Source: Symbiodinium natans (Eukaryota > Sar > Dinophyceae > Suessiales > Symbiodiniaceae). Taken from it: a stretch of DNA of 47,500 nt. The translations under genes were made by a program, and so were the position numbers. The stretch's first letter is position 1. Each line of letters starts with the position of its first letter. A model generated the notes under the pieces. It had not been told where the DNA came from and ran no database searches. It was given only the letters and a program-made list of their open reading frames with translations. Positions 40,301 through 47,500 of the stretch are shown piece by piece. Location: positions 1 to 47,500 of the forward strand of contig CAJNDS010002566.1 in NCBI GenBank assembly GCA_905221605.1. The letters run 5' to 3'.

Positions 40301-41010
40301 AAGCGTGTTCGCTTGTTCGGCTTCATTTGCTCGTCATCATCGTATGGGTCTTCTCCAATTAGCTCCTCAGGTCTTCGGTCGACCTTCGGTCCTTCATCTA
40401 ATGCCTCCAGAGCATCATCGATGGAATCACGCAACCATTTTTGGTATCTCTTCACACACTTTTGGGAATGCCTGCTCGAGCTGACGCCTTCCTGGCATCC
40501 GGGGCACTTGGGTGTAACACCATGTTGTCTCACCCAGTCTATGGGAGGACCTCCACCTGGGACATATGGGAGAAACAGCTCTTTGGTCTTCGGTGCTTCA
40601 GGCGGGGGCACGAAGCCATCTAGGGCCTTTGCACCGGGCAGAAGATTTCCGTCGAAACGCAACGGGTAGAGCAATTTGAGTCCGGGCGCGATCACCCGTT
40701 TCGTCTCCCCACTATCCAAGCGGATTTCCATGGCATGACCTGTGCTCCCAAGCACTGGTCCCAAGTAGATCCCTCGAGCATACTTGGCATCCGCGTCAGG
40801 TCTTCTAGCCCGCGTTATCTTAGCGTATGCTACCGCACCGAACGGATACGTGACTTGCGGTCGCACTCGATCTCCGCGGATCTTCTGCATGGGTGTCATG
40901 GTCGACCCTACAGAAACTGAAAACCTGTTGTGCGTGTGTGCTGCGTATTGAAACAAAAGGTCGAAAACATCCGCACACTCACCATCCAAAACAACGCCAT
41001 GTTCACGCAA
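37384..41010 (-). CDS. Copia pol: integrase end, RT, RNase H, extra C-terminal domain
   Basis: A 1208-residue open frame. Integrase C-terminal region 1-120 (FGAVAYAKI, ARGIYLGP). Linker with GPPIDWVRQHGV and a CPGC ... C cluster (153-190). Reverse transcriptase about 400-660 with AYGLDISTAFLFA (first Asp 522), EKALYGLRSASLSW (557-570) and catalytic YVDD (611-614). RNase H about 790-930 with YCDSNWGSE (794-802), SSAEAELFAI (839-848) and VYTDSASARQ (875-884). An additional domain follows from about 985 to 1208, discussed as a finding. The upstream frame, shifted near 41082, carries the rest of integrase. The stop at 37384 is followed by ~200 bp to the polypurine tract. Confidence 0.9.
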   Translation of the reverse strand: MREHGVVLDGECADVFDLLFQYAAHTHNRFSVSVGSTMTPMQKIRGDRVRPQVTYPFGAVAYAKITRARRPDADAKYARGIYLGPVLGSTGHAMEIRLDSGETKRVIAPGLKLLYPLRFDGNLLPGAKALDGFVPPPEAPKTKELFLPYVPGGGPPIDWVRQHGVTPKCPGCQEGVSSSRHSQKCVKRYQKWLRDSIDDALEALDEGPKVDRRPEELIGEDPYDDDEQMKPNKRTRFGGEEVRAFDPEQAGVGDLEIPEISAPDADWNVSEYQPSEAEDEDMGDAPEHPQTFHEGVPVRYLEELLESAHYTPQPLSCCDHYDVEAACHLLVGRSSVEKFPYVCLNTTTQRQHHKQQQSAEREAVELLNLQDQPCVCSSVKEKKEDESAGAYMRIQDRTLWVNRPRASYDDLEGFQLDPEETWQGIKKEVNALDSLKVGYARSKSEIDEYRKANPNCRTVKSRWVLTQKAPGLVRARIVTKDFAHGRPSALDLGLSSNTASVEALKIVLARAAKGKMRAYGLDISTAFLFAQVVEPTIIELPSTFALESGETAYLILEKALYGLRSASLSWQRHLNRIVSALGLQASPLEPTLFSGWVNLESGWEYIIMLAYVDDLLIVSSTEKGFEYVHEALSSVLKVKVTGRLIEDGQMEFLGRLIRWDGRQIMLGVKPEYVESVFTSFGWDISTVKASLTTPDIRSMYDAESVEEPSKELSSEAASRFRSCLGKIGWLCQTRSDITYFHSMLSRGQSTPRQVHEDALRKFLRWLAAFPLLDQIFPLGDGKTNEGENASLVAYCDSNWGSEMSVARKSTSGGVIYIAVDGLWYCIKGYSRLQSVVALSSAEAELFAIAEAAKEVAGLAQLTAHIWGTLQKPHRVYTDSASARQIASMEGLLRRMRHIDLRLCFIQDRVHSGELAVEGVAGTENVSDLLTKNLNRLQTAKHTATLGLEDVTNIDFREVPAVRSCLLLSGVLDSVLGPDNLEYEAFCRLCELETEYSTVLIEFCTSSRSNLYLQGSVHQVFVLPITQGVDGTSNDTVERVMSAMNVAREWGMKVVFWSSTPCTGGSPYQRRHEDRPGYQDHLQALFTVHRKLWRSFLVMVNHPQVGVWVIEWPQRCAYWGWASTRSFAKQRTHYTGEVHGCVSGLVGRDGLPIRKIWKLMSNDEQFVRTMSETFACTCKVDHSRNFDLKATQHYPPAFADVALESLRLR

Positions 41011-41039
41011 CTCAAGCTCATGTGTTGCTACGATTCCTT

Positions 41040-43130
41040 TCAGGGTCCTAATGGCTCGTTCTCCTGCTGGTGCATGCCTTTCGGGTCAAAGCTGTCCTCA
41101 GTACCCTCACAAAGATCAGCGAGCCTCGCCGCGATGTTCTTCGTGAGTCCCTCTGCATCAGACATGAAATGCGGTTGTTTCACACCAAAGTGCCTGACCC
41201 AGGGATGCAAATGCTCTGCTGTTGTTGCTGCGCTCTCTCCCTCAGGTCTAAAGCAAACTGCAATCGCAAAGCTCATGGTATGAACCAGTACGATGAATGC
41301 AAGCTTGCGAAAGAAGCACTGGTCAAGCTGAAACTCTCTCGGGTTCAGGTCGGTACGCTTTCGGGCTGGAGTGGTCCCTCTAGTGCGCTGGCAAAACTCA
41401 CAGTCAGACATGTATGGTACGTGTCCCTGCATGTGGTGCTGAAGTTCTGCCTGTTTACTACGCACATTGTCACCAATAATTCCTTCTTCCGTGACTAACT
41501 CAAACTGCTGTTGTGGCTGTCGCGTATCGGGCTCTTTTCTCTCGTCTTGGGACAAAGCTGCAAGGATTGGATTGAGCTTCTCCATACTCCCTTTCAGGGG
41601 GACGGGGAGCGAGAACGATCGCGCTCTTGGCGATCTCGGCGGCGCCTGATAAGTTCCATGAATGCAGGCGACGGCGCGCCACGCCTCGAGCTGAGCGCGA
41701 AGGCTCATTGTGTTGAATGGCCTTCCTGCCGGTGCCAATGTCCCCGCTTCTCCTGTTTCCATCGTTTCTGCCATCCTCATCACCGTGCTGGAGAGGTCGC
41801 TGGTGGCTTTCGGGGGTGTCAAGCTGACCGGCAGTTGGGCATGGTCCTTCACCTGCATCCGCAGGAAGCTCTCCCTCAAAGGTCCGAGGGCTTGCAGTCC
41901 TTCTGAGGTGTGGCCTGGTGTGCTCAGATGCAGCTGCAGATACGGACCATGATAGCCCAGGTTGGAAAGTGATTCCCGCCAGGGAGGTGTCACTCGGAGA
42001 GTGCTCTTCGCATGCCTGGGCTCGGGGCCCCGGCGGTGCTCCGTGTACACTGCTGTCGGGCTGACCGGTTCCCCCGGCGGCTGCGTCATGGAGATAGGGG
42101 GATGCTCCGGATGTGCTGGGGTCGTTGGAGCTGGAACCCCTGTGGTTGGCCTCCATTCTCCCCAATCCTCGTCGGACTCGTCTATCTCCACCACCATTGT
42201 CGATGGTCCTGGCCTTGGGCTCGCCGGTGCTGCCGCGGTTGTTTCCTTCGGGTTCGGCTGAGGAAACTCGCTCGGTCCCAGCGCAACCACTGACCGAGCC
42301 TTGCCTTCCGTTGCTCCAAGTACCAGCTGCTCTGGCTCCGCAAGAGCTTGCTCCCATGTGGCCCAATCCACCGGGTTCTGCGTCACGTGGAGGCCCTCCT
42401 TGGAGATGGTCTGCGTGAAGCCCTGCATGTTGGCTTCGTGTGGCTCGCTCATCAAATGGGCTTCGGTGACATACTTCTGGCACAGGAGGCAAAACAGCGT
42501 CACCGGCGTATCCGGTGGATCGCTGGCTCCCGAAGCTTGTGCCGTCCAAGCTCCTCCAAATCGACGAGCAATCCACGTCATCCAGCCTGTCGACGCCCAG
42601 CGCCGTTTTCCTCTCCGTGTTGGCGCTGACGATGCCGGCGTGGGGCCGGAGGGCTCCCGAGGATCGACTCCCATGCTCGATTGATCCACATGGTCCGGCA
42701 GCAAGTTCCGCACCGGTCTCACGGCCATGGCTTTTTCCTTGGATTTGATCTTCGGCGTCGGCTTCATCAGCACCATAGCGGGTTCCTTGGCTGGAGCCTC
42801 TGACATCGAAGGATCCGTTTGGAATTCCCTCACCCCAGTGTGGGACGACGGTGCCTCCGCCGCTTCCGTCTCTTCCATGATGTACTCTATCGAAGGAGAT
42901 GAGGTCGAAGGGTCCACCCTTGCCGAATCCAAATCCAGATCCATCTCGTCCCCTCCAGTGGGCTCCGCCTCGGCATACGTTGCCTGGAGCTCCTCTCGGA
43001 GATTCTGTGGAAGCTCTATGCCGTGCTGCGCGGCGTTGGCCTCCAACAGTATCAATCTCCTGCGTCTCGCCCCCTGGCGCATGCCTTCCAACTCTTGAAT
43101 GCTCCGTTGCATCGTGGCACTCGGATCCAT
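41040..43130 (-). pseudogene. Copia pol: zinc-finger linker and integrase core, frameshifted
   Basis: A 696-residue frame starting at an ATG three codons after a stop, in a different frame from gag-PR. It contains FCLLCQKYVTEAHLMSEPH, a C2H2 zinc-finger pattern (near 42430-42500). Further on it carries the integrase His-His-Cys-Cys site LQHHMQGHVPYMSDCEFC (near 41375-41430). The core follows with FQLDQCF (first Asp) and FMSDAEG (second Asp). The Glu (GERAIRTLKG) is in the next frame after a one-base loss near 41082, so the reading stops at 41040. The break makes this copy unable to make a full integrase. Confidence 0.75.
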
Positions 43131-46047
43131 AGCGGCGGTCTCCTATCTGTCCTGCTCTAGGAAAACTTCGCCTCTTTGAGCAATCCAAGCTGCCAGTCTC
43201 AACCTCATCAGGGAAATCCTCCAAGCAAGCACGACAGACAACTGTTTCCCTACCATGCTCATGCACAAGACGCTCAACTGCTGGTGTGGTGCTGTTGTCC
43301 TGTTGCTTGTGTGAGATAACGCTGCTGTCATTTTCAAATACAAGCCGCTCGACTGCTGGTGTGGTGCTGTTGTCCTGTTGCTTGTGTGAGATAACGCTGC
43401 TGTCATTTTCAAACACAAGCCGCTCGACTGCTGGTGTGGTGCTGTTGTCCTGTTGCTTGTGTGAGATAACGCTGTTGTCTTCACTAAAAATCAAGCGTTC
43501 ATCCCTTTCAAGCTCACGAACAACTGGCGTATCCACATGACTGAAAAACTGAAGTTGATCCCTCGCAGGGCCGGAAACGTCATCGACTGTCCTTAGTCTG
43601 TCCTTAGCTTCGCCTTGGTCCAGGTCAACATGTTCGTGGCTCGTCTGAAACTCGCAATCAACTACCTCATCAAGACATGAAACATCCAGCAATTCGGGGT
43701 TTTCGGGCTCAATACACACTCTCGCAGAGCTGCGATGACCTCGATTCGAAGTCGAACGATGAAAATCACGACTCGAAGACGACTTGCGAGACCGACTTCG
43801 ACGAAACTGTTCCGTTTTGGCGATCAAATCCTGCGGTTTCAGCGCTAAAGGATGGTCATTCCGAACTGACGCAAGCCAACTAACTGAAGCAAACATGGTT
43901 GGTTTCAGCGTTACGCCGTGCTTTCGGACGGTAATTACGCCCTGCTGGCCGCACATTGCTGGCTCCCAACCTCCATTCTGACAAAGCAAGTTGATATTCA
44001 GCAAATTGCGCTTGATCTGATCGGAAATGACGGCTTCAAACCTAGCCCTACACATGTACACAGCGTCACCCTCATGCTCAGAACTGCTCTTCAGTGATGC
44101 TGATGTGGTGGTTTCAAAGCAAACTTCCACCAAAACATGTGTCGATCCGCCAATCTCAACGGAATCTCCTGTCGCAGTCTCCGCATACGACTTCGGGCGT
44201 CCTTCAAGCCATGCAAGGACCTTCACATGATCACTCTCAAGCGTCTCTCCCGTGATGATGTGGAACGAACTACCAGAGTCAATCAGCCAGTAAATACGAT
44301 CATCTGAAGGAAAACTAACCACTTGGTTCGTGAGCATCATACCAAAGTGATATCCCTCCAGAAACGTCTTGATTGATGACTGTGCTTTTCCACTACCCTT
44401 GGTTGTGGGCTGTGCTGCTGCTTTCGCCGAAGTAGACGATGAAGATGATGGTGCCTCTGGCTGCGTCGTAACGGCCTGGTTCGTCGCCGCTGCGGCTTTG
44501 TCCTTCGGAGGTGCCCAGCAGTCGCGTGCCCAGTGTCCAGTCTTCCCGCAGTTCCGGCAGACATCCGTCTTCTTCGCCTCTCTGCTCTTGCTTCGAGCTT
44601 TGTCCCCTTTTCCGCTTCGCTCACCTTTCTTGTCCTTTCCTTTCGCTTTGCTGCCCTTCAGTCCCTTTTCTCCTTTCTCGCCTTTGTTGCCTTGGTTGCC
44701 CTTGGGGCCTTTGTTGCTCTTGTCTCTGTCGCCCTTTCCGCCTCTGCCACCCTTGAAGGCATTCGCATACCCGGATGCTCCTTCTCTCTGGAAGTCCATC
44801 ACACGAAGCTGCTCGTCGTAGAACTGTAAACCAGTCATCAGCTCACTCATACTTCTTGTTGAGTGATGGAGGAGCAGATACCTCTTGGTCTCAGAATCCA
44901 AGTGCTTCATCAGGCACAGGACTCCCTCTTGTTCTCCGATGAGCAACTCCGGGAAGCGATGCTTCACCTGCGCCTCGAACTTGAGAAGCTCGGTGGTGTA
45001 CCACCTGGCGACATCAAGTGGTCGCTTGAGATGCTTTGGTGGCGCCAGGCCTAACGCCTGTTCGCGGAGGGCCTGTCCCTCCACTCTGGAGCGAACTGAT
45101 AATTCGTTGTTCAACGAGCGCCAGAGTTCGTATCCGGCACTTGCTCCCATTTGTTTCACCTCGATGAGATGCACCAAATCTTGCCCACGTTGGAACTTGC
45201 TCATGGACTGACGAAGCAAAAACCAAAGTTTGGTTGACCGGGCTGCTTTCCCGGCTTCAAGCCTCACTTGCAAGACTTCCACATTGCTACTGATCGCTTC
45301 TTGCAATTCCGTAGCGTAGCGGTCGTCGAGCAAACAAAGCCAACTCGTAAGTTCGTCTCTGTAGGCTGTCCAAACTCGGATTTCAGCATGTCTGCTCGTC
45401 ATGGACGCATAGTTCAGCTGAGGCAACTGTGGAATGTAACCCTCTGCTCTCTTGTTTCGTACACCAGAGTCTACTTCCATGTCCACAGGAGTCGATGCAT
45501 TCGCAGGTGCTGCTGAGGGGTCTCCTCCAGGTGTAGGACTCGTCGACGATGAAGCTGCAGCTGCTGCAATATGCGCATTGGCAGCATTCGCACTTGCAAG
45601 CTGCAATGCTTGCGTAAGCATGGCACTCATCTGTTGAAGTTGAGCTGCCTGCTGTCGGATCTGCTCGTCCTGCGCTTGCAGCATTGCTCTCGTGAACTCC
45701 ATCTGTTGAGCTACTCCAGGTGCAACGGGCAACTGCATATTCGGAACTTGAAGGGGTTCTTGTGGTGCCGTCTGAGGGGGTGTTCCCATCTGGTAGAACT
45801 GAGGTCCAAACGAGGGCACAGCCCCGACTGGTGGCTGATGGCCTGCTCCAGTCGTAGCTGTCCACTGCCTTGGGTCTACTCCGCGTGGAACTGAAGCTGG
45901 TCGCGCTGGCAAAGACCTTCCACGTTCTCTTCTCCCACGGGCACTTGGTGACCTTGCACCAGAAAGCCCTGTGGAACTCAGGCTGCTTGCACTGCGGCCT
46001 CTCGGAGAACGGTCTCGTCCAGGCACACGTTCTTCACCAGTGTCCAT
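43131..46047 (-). CDS. Copia gag and aspartic protease
   Basis: Open from the ATG at 46045-46047. The N-terminal ~200 residues are Ser/Arg, then Pro/Gln-rich; a helical capsid-like region follows (VWTAYRDELTSWLCLLDDRY, LLIGEQEGVLCLMKHLDSETK). A Lys/Gly-rich stretch precedes the CCHC zinc knuckle CRNCGKTGHWARDC (near 44525-44570). The protease active site is YWLIDSGSSFHIITGE (near 44245-44295). Then comes a 25-residue repeat present three times (43271-43495). The frame stays open to 41500, but from about 43130 on the coding moves to another frame, so expression of pol needs a shift or an internal start. Only 25 bases separate the ATG from the LTR. Confidence 0.85.
43271..43495. repeat. 75-bp tandem repeat in copia, three units
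   Basis: Units start at 43271, 43346 and 43421 with cgctc.actgctggtgtggt. Each encodes 25 residues containing NSTTPAVERL and SVISHKQQD on the minus strand. The repeat sits between protease and pol and keeps the frame. Confidence 0.9.
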
Positions 46048-46060
46048 GCTGGAGCACGAA

Positions 46061-46072
46061 GCTCCGCTACCA
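46061..46072 (-). other. Copia primer binding site
   Basis: The plus strand reads GCTCCGCTACCA, the form of a tRNA 3' end with CCA. On the minus strand TGGTAGCGGAGC lies directly after the 5' LTR. It resembles the initiator-tRNA-Met primer site used by most copia elements; the dinoflagellate tRNA was not checked. Confidence 0.75.
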
Positions 46073-46565
46073 CGTTGAAACTCGTGGCACAGCTACGGGG
46101 ACCTAAGGAACCTCAGGTCAAGACTACACTCAACCCTCACAGCACGAAGTGCGAACTCTTTTCACTGCGCTGTTCACAGCTTCTCGAGCTCCGCTCGGCT
46201 TGAGCCAATGCGAGCACGGCTCTCCAGCTTCAAACACTGTCTGCCAGACATGGGAAAACAAAGGTACTTCAGGTGAAAAAACACTTAGCCATGGAACTTC
46301 TACTCCTGCTCTGTGCAGACCTAAACTGGCTTGAGTCCTTCTGGTCACCAAATACCAGGCCACAAACAGGAAACGAGTTCCGACAAACGAGTTTCGAGAA
46401 AACGAACAGAAAACGGTTCTTCCCACTCAAAACAAGGTCTCACCAAGCCAAAACAAATCTGCACTGCCTGACATGTCCTCGTGTCTATGCTTCACACTCA
46501 TAGCAGACAACTCAAGTGCACATCACGTGTCAACTGGGAAACTAGGAGGGTCACATGTATCAGCT
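46073..46565 (-). repeat. Copia 5' LTR
   Basis: 493 bp. On the minus strand it starts AGCTGATACATGTGACCC and ends GAGTTTCAACG, with short inverted termini around TGA..TCA. It matches the 3' LTR. A spliced-leader-like 21-mer is at 46199-46219. Confidence 0.88.
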
Positions 46566-46570
46566 GCTCC
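46566..46570. repeat. Copia target site duplication, right copy
   Basis: GCTCC, partner of 19004-19008. Confidence 0.8.
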
Positions 46571-47500
46571 TCTTGGGACCCGTGGTGAGCAGCAGTTTTG
46601 TCACAGACCTGACACTGGGTGGCGAGGGGCGAGGCCCGGGAAAACGGTCAACTCGCGCGCAGGGAAGACCGTCGGTAGTCTGAGGGGTTTGTTGCCTGCT
46701 TCTCTTCCGGAGATGAGCAGTGCCTCCAGACGTCGCTACAGACTGCGTTCCTGGCCGGTCAATTAGCAGTGGTCCGTTTGCTTGCTGGCCGCCTGGAGAG
46801 CATCAGCAAGGTAAGGTATTTATTTTTGGTGCCTTCGACCTCTGCTGTCTTTCGGGCCGGCAAGAGAGCTTTAGTCCCTGATCTTCTGGGGTGACTGCTT
46901 ACTGGCAGGAGCCGCCAGAGTTCGGGTCAGCTGCTTACTGGCAGTGTGCGGACCGTCAAGCAGCCTTGGGGGCCTTAACTGCTCCGAGCTCCGCGCTGCG
47001 CGCGGCCTGACACTTGCACTGCAGGGAAGACCGTGAGCGAACCTGTGTAGTCATTCCACGGTGTGATCCTGTCTCATCAAAAAACTCGCGCCAATCCGGC
47101 AGGTTTGGGAAGTCTGGCAAGAGGGCGGTGCACGGTAGCTGCAAAAAGCGCAGCTACGCTGTTGAACGCCGCTTGTTCTTTGGGTTTTTGCCCTTTTCGT
47201 GCTGGTCAGATTTCGGTAGCCCTTCGTACCTTCTTCGTAAACTGAAGTAGTTGTCCAGGGACTGACTTTTTGCTGTCCCTCCAGTCAGCTTTCTTGTTGA
47301 TTGGCCTGTTTGGCACGGTCTTTATTGCTGTTGCCTTCCCCTCCTTTGAGCACATGGTAGAGGCGCATCCGGCCTGGTAGGGTCTTACTTTAGAAGGCGC
47401 CTCTGTATTGTCAATCCGCCTGATGGGATACTCCCACTCAACCTCACAATCGATCCAATGCTGCCGGTCCTAATGCTGCAAATACTGATTGTGCAACACA
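46571..47500. other. Flank of copia element, no gene
   Basis: Carries diverged ctgcttactggcag units (about 46890-46950) and tctttcgggccgg (46848). Similar units are at 18910-18990 on the other side of the copia element and at 14665-14960. No ORF with recognisable content. Confidence 0.45.

Larger units (their letters stand above)
19009..46565 (-). mobile_element. Full-length Ty1/copia element carrying nested insertions
   Basis: Both LTRs, the 5-bp duplications, primer binding site, polypurine tract and gag-PR-IN-RT-RNase H order are present. Removing the nested block between 19544 and 37172 leaves about 9.9 kb. The left LTR (19009-19544) was at first easy to mistake for a solo LTR, but its missing last three bases and the polypurine tract are at 37172-37184, on the far side of the LINE array. 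By eye the two LTRs differ at about ten positions plus a 45-bp and a 1-bp indel, so insertion is fairly recent but not new. A frameshift in integrase makes this copy defective. Confidence 0.88.

Noticed and set aside
41500-43130. Continuation of the gag-PR frame
   Set aside because: Open but without family content; the pol motifs are in the other frame here.
1-47500. tRNA, rRNA or snRNA genes
   Set aside because: I looked for T-loop and other conserved boxes by eye and found none I could support; a covariance-model search was not possible.

Overview
This is nuclear DNA of a dinoflagellate, probably a gene-poor, retroelement-rich region. The strongest marker is a complete reverse-strand copy of the dinoflagellate spliced leader (DinoSL) followed by a truncated second copy at 8-44, the signature of an mRNA-derived (retroposed) gene lying just left of the window. 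Supporting signs are plant/dinoflagellate-type CCCTAAA repeats, an intron that fits only a GC donor, and Lys/Ala/Pro-rich basic proteins. The exact genus cannot be read from the sequence.

Left part (1-19 kb): decayed LINE pieces in both orientations (600-3987), one intact intronless carbamoyltransferase gene on the minus strand (4928-7099), a long repeat-rich stretch (7.1-12.2 kb) with one doubtful ORF, a decayed cytosine-methyltransferase-like pseudogene on the minus strand (about 12.84-14.17 kb), two minisatellite blocks (15.1-15.95 kb) and a Ty1/copia integrase remnant on the plus strand (18.0-18.85 kb).

Right part (19.0-46.57 kb) is a three-level nest. Level 1 is a complete minus-strand Ty1/copia element, 19009-46565, flanked by the 5-bp target duplication GCTCC; it has a 5' LTR (46073-46565), primer binding site, gag-protease, integrase, reverse transcriptase-RNase H, an extra C-terminal domain, a polypurine tract and a 3' LTR. 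Level 2 is a head-to-tail array of three 5'-truncated LINE copies (A 19545-21815, C 21828-24320, B 24333-37159) inserted inside the 3' LTR, each boundary marked by the same 12-bp sequence tcacatatatca. Level 3 is a 9,624-bp DNA transposon (25931-35554) inserted into LINE copy B; copy A supplies the uninterrupted site, so its ends are defined to within one or two bases. It has 25-bp terminal inverted repeats, AT-rich subterminal repeats and four genes, one of which looks like a CACTA/Plavaka-type transposase.

The most unusual proteins are a LINE-encoded protein-kinase-fold ORF that follows the RNase H/zinc protein in the same frame after one TGA codon, the copia C-terminal domain with a methyltransferase-like Pro-Cys ... 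Glu arrangement, and the four-gene set of the DNA transposon, which also holds all the telomere-like arrays seen in the window. Everything here comes from reading the sequence; no database search was run.
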